A stretch of 64,000 nucleotides of DNA from Streptomyces achromogenes (GCF_030816715.1 NZ_JAUSYH010000001.1:5208001-5272000), one strand, 5' to 3'; shown: positions 7,735 to 20,508, counted from the stretch's first letter. Numbers and translations: made by a program. The notes: generated by a model not told the origin, from the letters alone.

Positions 7735-8667
7735 ATGAAGTGCACGAGTGTGCGCCGTGCGGGCCTCTCGATCGCGGCAGTGATCCTGCTGGCGGGGGCG
7801 ACGGCCTGCAGCGGATCGGGCGGCCCGGGCGGTTCCGGCGGAGCGAGCGGCTCCGGGGGCGCGGGCGGCTCCGGTGAGGCCGGGGGCGGCAGCCCGCGGC
7901 TCAGCCCCGTCGCGGCGCTGCGGAGCGCCGAGAAGTCCACCGACGGCGCCGACTCCGCGAAGGTCGAGTCCACCACGGCCATGGGCTCGGTGATGTCGAT
8001 GACCGCGGAGGGCGTACTGGGCTGGAAGGACGGCCTCACCGGCACGCTCACCATCACGTACACCGGCGGCACCATGGCCGACACGATGCGGCAGATGGGC
8101 GCCACCTCCATGGAGGCCCGGTACCTGCCCGACGCCTACTACGCCAGGATGGGCGACTCCTTCGCGGGGCAGGCCGGCGGCAGACACTGGATCAAGTACG
8201 CGTACGACGACCTGGAGAAGCTCGGCGGCGGCTCCGGCGCGTATCTGAAGGACCAGCTCACGAACACCACTCCCAACCAGTCGGTGAAGCTGCTGCTGGC
8301 CTCCGGTGACGTCCGCGAGGTCGGCCGGGAGAAGGTGCGGGGCCGGAACACCACGCACTACTCCGGCACGGTCGAGGTGGCCGACCTCGCCGAGAAGAAC
8401 TCCCACCTCGGCCGGAGCCAGCTCGAGGAGCTGAAGAAGACGCTGGAACAGGCCGGTGTCACCACCGAGACCGTCGACATCTGGGTCGACGACCGGGACC
8501 TGCTGGCCAAGAAGGTCGAGAAGGGCGAGACCACGGCCGGCGCGTACAGCCAGACCGCCTTCTACAGCGACTACGGCACCGAGGTCTCGGCCGAGGCGCC
8601 CCCGGCCGGCGACACGACGGACTTCCGTGAGTTGGTGAAGCAGCAGGAGGCGGCCGGCGGCTCGTAA
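7735..8667 (+). CDS. Putative lipoprotein, paralogue of the next gene
   Basis: About 310 residues with a lipoprotein signal peptide: basic MKCTSVRR, a hydrophobic run, and the lipobox ATAC with the modified Cys near residue 22, followed by a Gly/Ser-rich linker. The mature part resembles actinobacterial LppX/LprG-like lipoproteins (beta-rich, LolA-like) with repeated segments on side chains and hydrolysis-neutral motifs such as YYARMGDSF; no catalytic residues are recognised. It shares features with the downstream gene (THYSGTVEV / DHYAGTATI, DIWVDDRD / DLWVDAED). ATG 7735 follows GGGGGTGGG; an in-frame ATG at 7720 is possible. Role unknown, probably envelope lipid or ligand binding. Confidence 0.75.
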   Translation: MKCTSVRRAGLSIAAVILLAGATACSGSGGPGGSGGASGSGGAGGSGEAGGGSPRLSPVAALRSAEKSTDGADSAKVESTTAMGSVMSMTAEGVLGWKDGLTGTLTITYTGGTMADTMRQMGATSMEARYLPDAYYARMGDSFAGQAGGRHWIKYAYDDLEKLGGGSGAYLKDQLTNTTPNQSVKLLLASGDVREVGREKVRGRNTTHYSGTVEVADLAEKNSHLGRSQLEELKKTLEQAGVTTETVDIWVDDRDLLAKKVEKGETTAGAYSQTAFYSDYGTEVSAEAPPAGDTTDFRELVKQQEAAGGS

Positions 8668-8760
8668 TTCACGGGACCTCCTCCGGGATCATGGGATACC
8701 TTCACGGTCTTGCTGTGCGTCGACCGTGTGTTCTCTGTACGGGGTTCTGGGGGAAATTGG

Positions 8761-9552
8761 ATGAGGTCTGCCGTGGGTGTCCTCGGGCTGTCCGTGCTGC
8801 TCGTCAGCGGCTGCGCGGCGGTGGGCGGTACGGGGAGCGGGGGTGACTCGTCCGCCGCGGCGGCGGTCACGCGGGCCGCGGAGAAGGCGGAACAGCCGGT
8901 GTCCCTGCGCTACCGCACGAACGGCCGGACACCGGAGGAGGGCCGGATTCGGGGCGAGGCCGCGATCGGCACGAAGCCGCAGGTCATGAGCCTGAAGTCC
9001 ACCGTGCTCAGCGGCCCCGACAAGGGTACGGGCGAGTTCCGGTTCGTCGGCGGGGTGCTCTACATAGGCACCGGCGAAGCCGACGAGGACGGCAAGCACT
9101 GGGTCAGGTTCGGGAAGCCCGGCGCCAACGGCGGGATGTCCGACAAGGTCCGCGACAACCCGGCGCACGAGACCGGCTTCCTGGCCGCCGCAGACGACCT
9201 GAAGAAGGCCGGCTCCGAGACCGTCGGCGGCGTCCGCACCGACCACTACGCGGGCACGGCCACCATCGACGAGATCCGCGCCTCCTACGAGGGCAAGCCG
9301 ACGAAGATCCGGCAGCGCACCGAGAAGAGCCTCGCCCAGTACGAGAAGCTGGGCGTGGACGAGCTCACCATGGACCTGTGGGTCGACGCCGAGGACCGCA
9401 CCCGGCAGCTGCGCATGCAGGGCTTCGGACGGCGTGGCCCGCTCGACCTGACGATCACCTTCTCCGACTTCGGCAAGCCCGTGACCGTGAAGGCGCCGCC
9501 GGCCTCGGACACCATGGACCTGGCCGAGCAGCTGCGGAAGGCCGCTGACTGA
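8761..9552 (+). CDS. Putative lipoprotein, LppX/LprG-like
   Basis: A 263-residue lipoprotein. The signal peptide is MRSAVGVLGLSVLLV with lipobox VSGC, then a Gly-rich linker. The mature domain parallels the preceding gene in the segments DHYAGTATI, EKLGVDELTM and DLWVDAEDRTRQLR, so the two look like an old tandem duplication. ATG 8761 is chosen because it opens the signal peptide and follows GGGGGAAATTGG; an upstream in-frame start at 8710 would disrupt it. A lipoprotein pair in this place, before rplJ, is common in Streptomyces. Function unknown. Confidence 0.75.
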   Translation: MRSAVGVLGLSVLLVSGCAAVGGTGSGGDSSAAAAVTRAAEKAEQPVSLRYRTNGRTPEEGRIRGEAAIGTKPQVMSLKSTVLSGPDKGTGEFRFVGGVLYIGTGEADEDGKHWVRFGKPGANGGMSDKVRDNPAHETGFLAAADDLKKAGSETVGGVRTDHYAGTATIDEIRASYEGKPTKIRQRTEKSLAQYEKLGVDELTMDLWVDAEDRTRQLRMQGFGRRGPLDLTITFSDFGKPVTVKAPPASDTMDLAEQLRKAAD

Positions 9553-9603
9553 CCTCCGCCGGTCCGCCGGCCGGGCACCCGGCCGGTCCCCGTACGGGCG
9601 GAT

Positions 9604-9633
9604 TTGCTTGACGGCGACCGGTTCACGTACGCT
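9604..9633 (+). promoter_or_regulatory. Candidate rplJ-rplL promoter
   Basis: TTGCTT (9604-9609) and TACGCT (9628-9633) are 18 bases apart; TTGACG at 9608 would give only 14. A start near 9640 would leave a leader of about 230 bases before rplJ. Confidence 0.45.
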
Positions 9634-9639
9634 CCTGCA

Positions 9640-9870
9640 GAAGCCAAAGACCGCTGGTCGTTGCCGTGCACTCAGCAGAGGGTGCGGTGGCCGAAGGATC
9701 CGCTGCAATGCGGACGACCCGCGCAGGTGTCAGTGGATGTGCTCCCGAACAGAACTCCTTCCACGGAATTCGTCCGGTCGAGCTACGCCCCGTGCGCCTG
9801 CGCCGGGGCGTTTCGTCTGTCACAGCCCCTTCTGAGCGGTCCTCATCACCCGGAAGGAGGCCGACGCTCT
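9640..9870 (+). promoter_or_regulatory. Structured rplJ leader with attenuator-like hairpin
   Basis: The roughly 230 bases before rplJ hold no gene. They contain a GC-rich hairpin at 9786-9813 (CGCCCCG paired with CGGGGCG, then TTTCGTC) that looks like an intrinsic attenuator. In many bacteria an L10 leader upstream of rplJ binds the L10-(L12)4 complex and controls the operon (established); by position this should be the equivalent, but the kink-turn fold was not verified. A GGAAGGAGG ribosome-binding site lies at 9852-9860. Confidence 0.55.
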
Positions 9871-10401
9871 ATGGCAAGGCCCGACAAGGCTGCCGCGGTA
9901 GCCGAGCTGACGGACGCGTTCCGCAGTTCGAACGCCGCCGTGCTGACCGAGTACCGGGGTCTCACCGTGGCGCAGCTCAAGACGCTGCGTCGTTCGCTCG
10001 GTGAGAACGCCCAGTACGCCGTGGTGAAGAACACGCTGACCAAGATTGCGGCCAACGAGGCCGGGATCAACACGCTCGACGACCTTTTCAACGGTCCGAC
10101 GGCGGTCGCCTTCATCACCGGTGACCCGGTGGAGTCGGCGAAGGGTCTTCGTGACTTCGCCAAGGACAACCCGAACCTCGTCATCAAGGGCGGTGTCCTT
10201 GACGGCAAGGCGCTGTCCGCCGACGAGATCAAGAAGCTTGCGGACCTCGAGTCCCGCGAGGTTCTGCTCAGCAAGCTGGCGGGTGCCTTCAAGGGCAAGC
10301 AGTCTCAGGCTGCTCAGCTCTTCCAGGCGCTTCCCTCGAAGCTCGTCCGCACCGTGGACGCTCTTCGCGCCAAGCAGGCCGAGCAGGGCGGTGCCGAGTA
10401 A
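9871..10401 (+). CDS. rplJ: 50S ribosomal protein L10 (uL10)
   Basis: A 176-residue L10, the base of the L7/L12 stalk on 23S rRNA. The N-terminal rRNA-binding half shows ARPDKAAAVAELTDAF and TVAQLKTLRRSLGE; the C-terminal helix that holds L7/L12 dimers ends at about residue 170. ATG 9871 is preceded by GGAAGGAGG. Followed by rplL after 126 bases. Confidence 0.97.
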   Translation: MARPDKAAAVAELTDAFRSSNAAVLTEYRGLTVAQLKTLRRSLGENAQYAVVKNTLTKIAANEAGINTLDDLFNGPTAVAFITGDPVESAKGLRDFAKDNPNLVIKGGVLDGKALSADEIKKLADLESREVLLSKLAGAFKGKQSQAAQLFQALPSKLVRTVDALRAKQAEQGGAE

Positions 10402-10527
10402 CTCGGCTCGCGAAATGACCGCCGCCTGAGGCGTCCCGCCTGAGGCAGAGGTCGTAGCGGGCCGACAGTACGCCCGCCACACATGTACATACCGGCACCA
10501 GCCGAATTAGTGGAAGGATCGCCCACC

Positions 10528-10908
10528 ATGGCGAAGCTCAGCCAGGAAGACCTGCTCGCGCAGTTCGAGGAGATGACCCTCATCGAGCTCTCCGAGTTCG
10601 TGAAGGCGTTCGAGGACAAGTTCGACGTCACCGCCGCCGCCGCGGTCGCCGCCGCCCCCGCGGGCCCGGCCGCCGTCGTCGAGGCCGCTGAGGAGCAGGA
10701 CGAGTTCGACGTCGTCCTCACCGGCGCGGGCGAGAAGAAGATCCAGGTCATCAAGGTCGTGCGTGAGCTGACCTCCCTGGGTCTGAAGGAGGCCAAGGAC
10801 CTCGTGGACGGCGCTCCGAAGCCCGTTCTCGAGAAGGTCGCCAAGGAGGCCGCAGAGAAGGCTGCCGAGTCCCTCAAGGCCGCCGGCGCCTCCGTCGAGG
10901 TCAAGTAA
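10528..10908 (+). CDS. rplL: 50S ribosomal protein L7/L12 (bL12)
   Basis: A 126-residue L7/L12, the multi-copy stalk protein that recruits translational GTPases. The N-terminal dimerisation helices (to about residue 33), an Ala/Val-rich hinge (about 36-58), and the C-terminal domain with EKKIQVIKVVRELTSLGLKE split around residue 70-100 are all present. ATG 10528 gives the standard length; an in-frame ATG at 10483 lacks support. Confidence 0.97.
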   Translation: MAKLSQEDLLAQFEEMTLIELSEFVKAFEDKFDVTAAAAVAAAPAGPAAVVEAAEEQDEFDVVLTGAGEKKIQVIKVVRELTSLGLKEAKDLVDGAPKPVLEKVAKEAAEKAAESLKAAGASVEVK

Positions 10909-10983
10909 CACCCCGCGGTCGGCGACGACCGCACGCGAAGGCTGAAACTGCCCCTCCCGGGGCTGTAACGCCCACGCACCGAG

Positions 10984-11011
10984 GAGCGATCATCCATCTG
11001 GGTGGTCGCTC
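10984..11011 (+). terminator. Hairpin downstream of rplL
   Basis: An imperfect stem (10984-10995 with 11001-11011) with a 5-base loop, followed by CTTCGGCG rather than a T-run. Probably a partial terminator letting some transcription continue into rpoB. Confidence 0.5.
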
Positions 11012-11275
11012 TTCGGCGTTCCTGGAAGCACGGCCACGGTTGCCTCATACCCCTCTGAGCGGGGGGTATGGTGATCTTCGTCGTGTCTCCGAGCGCCCCG
11101 GCTCGCGCCAGGGGGCCTTGACGAACCGCACGCAGCGCGCAATTCTCAGGACGCGTCGTCACAAGGATCCGTATCCGAGGCATGGATCGACGACGAAGAG
11201 GGCAGTATCACCGTGCGATTGAGGGCTACCGGACCGAGGGCGTTGAGAACTACGAGGGTCTCGAAGAACCCGCAC

Positions 11276-11304
11276 TGGACATCAGTGTGCCAACTGGCTA
11301 CACT
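11276..11304 (+). promoter_or_regulatory. rpoB promoter
   Basis: TGGACA (11276-11281) and TACACT (11299-11304), 17 bases apart, are an excellent match to a vegetative promoter inside the 580-base rplL-rpoB gap. The leader to the rpoB start is about 175 bases and holds no gene. Confidence 0.7.
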
Positions 11305-11488
11305 GACCCTTTGCGCTGCCTGTTAGCTGTCCCCTGCCCGTCACCAGGGGCATGCCCTCACTTGAGTCCGGACGATCAGATCATCTCCCACCTGGCCTTT
11401 TCGCCAATCGGGGAAAATCTGTCTCCGTGCCCGGGACTGAGGGGCCGGTACGCGCGTAGTGAGTCCGAGCCCTCGGAAGGACCCCCTC

Positions 11489-14400
11489 TTGGCCGCCTCG
11501 CGCAACGCCTCGACCTCGAATACGAACAACGCCGCCAGCACTGCCCCGCTGCGCATCTCTTTTGCAAAGATCAAGGAGCCACTCGAGGTTCCCAACCTGC
11601 TCGCGTTGCAGACCGAGAGCTTTGACTGGCTGCTCGGGAACACCGCCTGGCAGAGTCGGGTCGAGGCGGCTCTGGAGTCCGGTCAGGACGTCCCCACCAA
11701 GTCGGGTCTGGAGGAGATCTTCGAGGAGATCTCCCCGATCGAGGACTTCTCCGGGTCGATGTCGCTGACGTTCCGCGACCACCGCTTCGAGCCGCCGAAG
11801 AACAGCATCGACGAGTGCAAGGACCGTGACTTCACGTACGCGGCCCCGCTCTTCGTGACGGCCGAGTTCACCAACAACGAGACCGGCGAGATCAAGTCCC
11901 AGACGGTCTTCATGGGCGACTTCCCGCTCATGACGAACAAGGGCACCTTCGTCATCAACGGCACCGAGCGTGTCGTGGTGTCGCAGCTGGTCCGTTCGCC
12001 GGGTGTCTACTTCGACTCCTCCATCGACAAGACGTCCGACAAGGACATCTTCTCGGCCAAGATCATCCCTTCCCGGGGTGCCTGGCTGGAGATGGAGATC
12101 GACAAGCGCGACATGGTCGGTGTGCGCATCGACCGCAAGCGCAAGCAGTCCGTCACCGTCCTTCTGAAGGCTCTCGGCTGGACCACCGAGCAGATCCTCG
12201 AGGAGTTCGGCGAGTACGAGTCCATGCGCGCCACCCTGGAGAAGGACCACACCCAGGGCCAGGACGACGCGCTGCTCGACATCTACCGCAAGCTGCGTCC
12301 GGGCGAGCCCCCCACGCGTGAGGCCGCGCAGACGCTGCTCGAGAACCTCTACTTCAACCCCAAGCGCTACGACCTGGCCAAGGTCGGCCGCTACAAGGTC
12401 AACAAGAAGCTGGGCGCAGACGCTCCGCTCGACGCGGGCGTGCTGACCGTCGAGGACGTCATCTCGACGATCAAGTACCTGGTCAAGCTGCACGCCGGCG
12501 AGACCGAGACGGGTGCGGACAACGGCACCACGATCGTCGTCGAGACCGACGACATCGACCACTTCGGCAACCGTCGTCTGCGCAGCGTCGGCGAGCTCAT
12601 CCAGAACCAGGTCCGCACGGGTCTGGCGCGGATGGAGCGAGTCGTCCGCGAGCGGATGACGACCCAGGACGTCGAGGCGATCACGCCGCAGACCCTGATC
12701 AACATCCGGCCGGTCGTCGCCTCCATCAAGGAGTTCTTCGGCACCAGCCAGCTGTCGCAGTTCATGGACCAGAACAACCCGCTGTCGGGTCTCACCCACA
12801 AGCGCCGTCTGTCGGCTCTTGGCCCGGGTGGTCTCTCCCGTGAGCGGGCCGGCTTCGAGGTCCGTGACGTGCACCCGTCGCACTACGGCCGCATGTGCCC
12901 GATCGAGACGCCCGAAGGCCCGAACATCGGTCTGATCGGCTCGCTCGCCTCCTACGGCCGCGTCAACGCGTTCGGTTTCGTGGAGACGCCCTACCGCCGG
13001 GTCACCGACGGTGTCGTCACCGACGAGGTCGACTACCTGACGGCCGACGAGGAGGACCGCTTCGTCATCGCGCAGGCCAACGCCACGCTCGACGACGACC
13101 TGCGCTTCACCGAGAACCGCGTCCTGGTGCGCCGTCGTGGCGGCGAGGTCGACTACGTCCCCGGTGACGACGTCGACTACATGGACGTCTCGCCGCGCCA
13201 GATGGTGTCGGTCGCGACCGCCATGATCCCGTTCCTCGAGCACGACGACGCCAACCGTGCCCTCATGGGCGCGAACATGATGCGTCAGGCCGTGCCGCTC
13301 ATCAAGAGCGAGGCCCCGCTCGTCGGCACCGGCATGGAGTACCGCTCCGCCGTCGACGCCGGCGACGTGGTCAAGGCCGAGAAGGACGGTGTGGTCCAGG
13401 AGGTCTCCGCGGACTACATCACCACGACCAACGACGACGGCACGTACATCACGTACCGCCTGGCCAAGTTCTCGCGCTCCAACCAGGGCACCTCGGTCAA
13501 CCAGAAGGTCATCGTCAACGAGGGCGACCGGATCATCACCGGTCAGGTCCTCGCCGACGGCCCGGCCACCGAGAACGGCGAGATGGCGCTCGGCAAGAAC
13601 CTGCTCGTGGCGTTCATGCCGTGGGAGGGTCACAACTACGAGGACGCGATCATCCTGTCGCAGCGCCTCGTGCAGGACGACGTCCTCTCCTCGATCCACA
13701 TCGAGGAGCACGAGGTCGACGCCCGTGACACCAAGCTCGGCCCGGAGGAGATCACCCGGGACATCCCGAACGTCTCCGAGGAGGTCCTCGCCGACCTCGA
13801 CGAGCGCGGCATCATCCGCATCGGTGCCGAGGTCGTCGCCGGCGACATCCTGGTCGGCAAGGTCACGCCCAAGGGCGAGACCGAGCTGACCCCGGAGGAG
13901 CGCCTGCTGCGCGCGATCTTCGGCGAGAAGGCCCGTGAGGTCCGTGACACCTCGCTGAAGGTGCCGCACGGCGAGATCGGCAAGGTCATCGGCGTCCGCG
14001 TCTTCGACCGTGAAGAGGGCGACGAGCTGCCGCCGGGCGTGAACCAGCTGGTTCGTGTCTACGTGGCGCAGAAGCGCAAGATCACGGACGGTGACAAGCT
14101 CGCCGGCCGTCACGGCAACAAGGGCGTCATCTCCAAGATCCTGCCCATCGAGGACATGCCGTTCCTCGAGGACGGGACCCCGGTCGACATCATCCTCAAC
14201 CCGCTGGGTGTGCCGTCCCGAATGAACCCGGGACAGGTGCTGGAGATCCACCTCGGCTGGCTCGCCAGCCGCGGCTGGGACGTCTCCGGTCTCGGCGAGG
14301 ACTGGGCGCAGCGCCTGCAGGTCATCGGCGCCGACCAGGTCGCCCCGGGCACCAACGTCGCCACCCCGGTGTTCGACGGCGCCCGTGAGGACGAGCTCGC

Positions 14401-14974
14401 GGGTCTGCTGAACCACACCATCCCGAACCGCGACGGCGAGCGCATGGTGCAGCCGACCGGCAAGGCGAGGCTGTTCGACGGCCGCTCCGGCGAGCCGTTC
14501 CCGGACCCGATCTCCATCGGGTACATGTACATCCTCAAGCTCCACCACCTGGTCGACGACAAGCTGCACGCCCGTTCGACCGGCCCGTACTCGATGATCA
14601 CCCAGCAGCCGCTGGGCGGTAAGGCGCAGTTCGGCGGTCAGCGCTTCGGTGAGATGGAGGTGTGGGCGCTGGAGGCATACGGCGCCGCGTACGCCCTCCA
14701 GGAGCTCCTGACCATCAAGTCCGACGACGTCACCGGCCGCGTGAAGGTCTACGAGGCCATCGTCAAGGGCGAGAACATCCCCGAGCCCGGCATCCCCGAG
14801 TCCTTCAAGGTGCTCATCAAGGAGATGCAGTCTCTCTGCCTGAACGTGGAGGTGCTGTCCAGCGACGGTATGTCCATCGAGATGCGTGACACCGACGAGG
14901 ACGTCTTCCGCGCGGCGGAGGAGCTCGGCATCGACCTGTCCCGGCGCGAGCCGAGCAGCGTCGAAGAGGTCTGA
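11489..14974 (+). CDS. rpoB: DNA-directed RNA polymerase beta subunit
   Basis: The beta subunit, 1161 residues from a TTG start at 11489. This start is chosen because GGAAGG (11475-11480) sits 8 bases upstream and because it puts the rifampicin region at residues 420-442 with Ser433, His437, Arg440 and Ser442, the numbering used for Streptomyces rif mutants. An upstream in-frame GTG at 11459 would add 10 residues. The rifampicin cluster (SQLSQFMDQNNPLS then THKRRLSALGPGG) is wild type, so sensitivity is expected. C-terminal segments GGKAQFGGQRFGEMEVWALE are intact. It assembles with rpoC, rpoA and a sigma factor. GC-rich spacer of 110 bases to rpoC. Confidence 0.97.
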   Translation: MAASRNASTSNTNNAASTAPLRISFAKIKEPLEVPNLLALQTESFDWLLGNTAWQSRVEAALESGQDVPTKSGLEEIFEEISPIEDFSGSMSLTFRDHRFEPPKNSIDECKDRDFTYAAPLFVTAEFTNNETGEIKSQTVFMGDFPLMTNKGTFVINGTERVVVSQLVRSPGVYFDSSIDKTSDKDIFSAKIIPSRGAWLEMEIDKRDMVGVRIDRKRKQSVTVLLKALGWTTEQILEEFGEYESMRATLEKDHTQGQDDALLDIYRKLRPGEPPTREAAQTLLENLYFNPKRYDLAKVGRYKVNKKLGADAPLDAGVLTVEDVISTIKYLVKLHAGETETGADNGTTIVVETDDIDHFGNRRLRSVGELIQNQVRTGLARMERVVRERMTTQDVEAITPQTLINIRPVVASIKEFFGTSQLSQFMDQNNPLSGLTHKRRLSALGPGGLSRERAGFEVRDVHPSHYGRMCPIETPEGPNIGLIGSLASYGRVNAFGFVETPYRRVTDGVVTDEVDYLTADEEDRFVIAQANATLDDDLRFTENRVLVRRRGGEVDYVPGDDVDYMDVSPRQMVSVATAMIPFLEHDDANRALMGANMMRQAVPLIKSEAPLVGTGMEYRSAVDAGDVVKAEKDGVVQEVSADYITTTNDDGTYITYRLAKFSRSNQGTSVNQKVIVNEGDRIITGQVLADGPATENGEMALGKNLLVAFMPWEGHNYEDAIILSQRLVQDDVLSSIHIEEHEVDARDTKLGPEEITRDIPNVSEEVLADLDERGIIRIGAEVVAGDILVGKVTPKGETELTPEERLLRAIFGEKAREVRDTSLKVPHGEIGKVIGVRVFDREEGDELPPGVNQLVRVYVAQKRKITDGDKLAGRHGNKGVISKILPIEDMPFLEDGTPVDIILNPLGVPSRMNPGQVLEIHLGWLASRGWDVSGLGEDWAQRLQVIGADQVAPGTNVATPVFDGAREDELAGLLNHTIPNRDGERMVQPTGKARLFDGRSGEPFPDPISIGYMYILKLHHLVDDKLHARSTGPYSMITQQPLGGKAQFGGQRFGEMEVWALEAYGAAYALQELLTIKSDDVTGRVKVYEAIVKGENIPEPGIPESFKVLIKEMQSLCLNVEVLSSDGMSIEMRDTDEDVFRAAEELGIDLSRREPSSVEEV

Positions 14975-15084
14975 CGGGAGTCCGGTCCGGAGGTTCGGCG
15001 ATGAAATTCCCTGAACCTCCGGCCGGCCCCGGGACCCCCGTATCAGACCCCAAGACTTACAACCCTGAGAGGGATTGACGCATA

Positions 15085-18984
<3,900 letters not shown>

Positions 18985-19002
18985 GGCGTACGTCTGAGGT
19001 AC

Positions 19003-19042
19003 CGAAGGGCGGTCACCCCCGTTGGGGGGTGGCCGCCCTTCG
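19003..19042 (+). terminator. Terminator after rpoC
   Basis: A near-perfect GC-rich stem of about 18 bases (from 19003, closing at 19042) with a 3-base loop lies 18 bases past the rpoC stop. It ends the rpoBC transcript. Confidence 0.85.
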
Positions 19043-19434
19043 GCGTGACCGGGAGACGTCGGCAGGGGGCCGCTGACGGGGCTCTGACGGGCGGAGGGGC
19101 GGCCGGGGATGCCGCGTGCCGTTTCCCAGATCACCAGCAGCCGTCTCACACTTCGGCCGGAAATGAGCCAGGAGGAAATTCTCAACCAGCTCATTCAGGA
19201 CGTCAGCCCGGCTCGAGCACATACAAACGAGGCTCCTCGTTCGTTGTCGTGGGGTGTAGACCACCGCGACAACGAGGAGGAGCCTCGCTCATATCAATTT
19301 ACTGGCGCACAAAAGAAGCATTCAAGGGTCATCAAAGTCCGTGTGTCGTGGACTCGCCGACCCGCGGCGGGCCGTGAAACCGTATTGGAGTGCCGGCCCA
19401 CTGCTTCACGCCGTCGAGACGGGGTGCGCGGCAC
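19043..19434. other. Gene-poor spacer between rpoC and the lectin gene
   Basis: Apart from the inverted repeat at 19228-19287 I recognise no gene. Short open frames exist (one at 19109-19489 on the plus strand) but have no family resemblance or ribosome-binding context that decides. The stretch 19285-19345 is more AT-rich than its surroundings, which hints at foreign or relict DNA. Confidence 0.4.
19228..19287. repeat. Long imperfect inverted repeat
   Basis: The left arm 19228-19252 and right arm 19261-19287 are reverse complements over an 11-base and a 9-base block plus TGG, with two small bulges and an 8-base loop. No T-run follows. It could be a relict mobile-element end, a structured RNA or a bidirectional terminator for the lectin gene; none can be decided here. 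Confidence 0.6.
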
Positions 19435-19944
19435 TCAGCCGTTCAAGGGGGCCCACTCCTGGTCGGGGTTGCCATTGCAGGACCACTGAATTGCCTTGGC
19501 ACCGACAGCGCTTCCCGAGGTGCCGAGGCACATCCCCGAATTCCTGTTGATCAGCTTGTGCCACCCCGCGCCCGAGCCATTCTGCCAGTACCACAGCTGG
19601 TCATTGTGTCCGTTGCAGTCCCACACCGTGGCAGCTGCGCCAGACGCCTTCGAGGTACCGCTGATGCCCAGGCACTGGCCGTTGTCGTTGGTCACCCGGT
19701 AGTAGGTCCCGCGGGAGTCCGACCCCGCCGAGTGGAGGCCCCACACCTGATCGGGGTTCTTGTTGCAGTACCACTGAATAGCGTTTGTCTTGTTGGCTCC
19801 GTTCTGGCTTCCCAGGCAGTAGCCGTTCGCGTTGATCATCCGCGGGCCGGTCGCCGCGGATGCGGTCGGTGCGAACCCGACAAGCATCGACAATGCGGCC
19901 GACGTGGCACCTGCCGCGATGGTGACGCGCGTAAACCTATTCAT
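19435..19944 (-). CDS. Secreted ricin B-type (beta-trefoil) lectin
   Basis: A 169-residue secreted protein. The Sec signal peptide starts MNRFTRVTIAAGATSAA and ends with a likely TASA-A cleavage near residue 31. The rest is a single beta-trefoil carbohydrate-binding domain with three QxW-type repeats: WYCNKNPDQVW, WDCNGHNDQLW and WSCNGNPDQEW, each with a preceding GxCLG element. No enzymatic domain is attached, so it is probably a free extracellular lectin for a galactose- or xylan-like sugar. ATG 19944 opens the signal peptide; an in-frame GTG at 19956 is possible. It is inserted between rpoC and rpsL, on the opposite strand. Base use is slightly less GC-rich than its neighbours. Confidence 0.9.
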   Translation of the reverse strand: MNRFTRVTIAAGATSAALSMLVGFAPTASAATGPRMINANGYCLGSQNGANKTNAIQWYCNKNPDQVWGLHSAGSDSRGTYYRVTNDNGQCLGISGTSKASGAAATVWDCNGHNDQLWYWQNGSGAGWHKLINRNSGMCLGTSGSAVGAKAIQWSCNGNPDQEWAPLNG

Positions 19945-20070
19945 ATCGGAAATCACTCCGGAGTTCTTCCAGGGATGAATTTCCCGCGGTCGGGAGAAGG
20001 CAGGACCGGCCGAAAATCGACCTTGATACTCCGGCTTGGATGTCTCGGAGTGCCAAACCTTCGGACCTCG

Positions 20071-20086
20071 TGTGGTCTATACCGCG
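20071..20086. promoter_or_regulatory. Candidate DasR-like operator upstream of lectin gene
   Basis: A 16-base site keeps the core TGGTCTA-x-ACC of the DasR binding consensus but differs at outer positions. It lies about 127 bases before the lectin start. DasR controls N-acetylglucosamine and chitin genes in Streptomyces (established); control of this lectin is inferred and weak. Confidence 0.3.
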
Positions 20087-20360
20087 GGGGCCATTGCTGA
20101 AACATTATCAGATGGCATTCATTGGTGGCCGGTTTTATCAAACGCTCAAGTTTCATGAGCCAGGCTCCGCGGCCGCGACGTCGCCGCGTCGTCGCTATCG
20201 GCGAGTCGCGAGAGTCCGGTGCCTGAAGCGCGTACGGTCCGGTCGGGCCTGCCGCGACCGTTCCCTCCGTCGACCCGCTGTGACGAGGAGGGTGTCGCAC
20301 ACTCCATACCCCCTGTTGGGGCGTGCAGCGGGCCCGGCGTCCCGTCCTGCCGCCTTTGTT

Positions 20361-20389
20361 TTGACCGGAGTCGGTGCGCTAGGTACGCT
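20361..20389 (+). promoter_or_regulatory. Promoter of the str operon (rpsL)
   Basis: TTGACC (20361-20366) and TACGCT (20384-20389), 17 bases apart, form a strong vegetative promoter. The leader is about 190 bases and contains the element shared with rpsJ. The rest of 19957-20583 contains no gene. Confidence 0.75.
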
Positions 20390-20508
20390 CAGACCTTGTG
20401 CCTGGGGTGTGCCCTGGCCCATGTGCGTGTCTGCAACCGCATCGGGGCCGTAGCAATGGCCACCGCGATCCGCGCCCCTTCCTGCCTCGCGGCGGAAGTC
20501 CGCAGGTC

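Noticed and set aside
12740..12815. Possible rifampicin-resistance changes in rpoB
   Set aside because: Residues 418-442 match the wild-type actinobacterial sequence (Ser433, His437, Ser442 present).
11381..14569. Long minus-strand open frame opposite rpoB
   Set aside because: Antisense of rpoB, composition-driven; not a gene.
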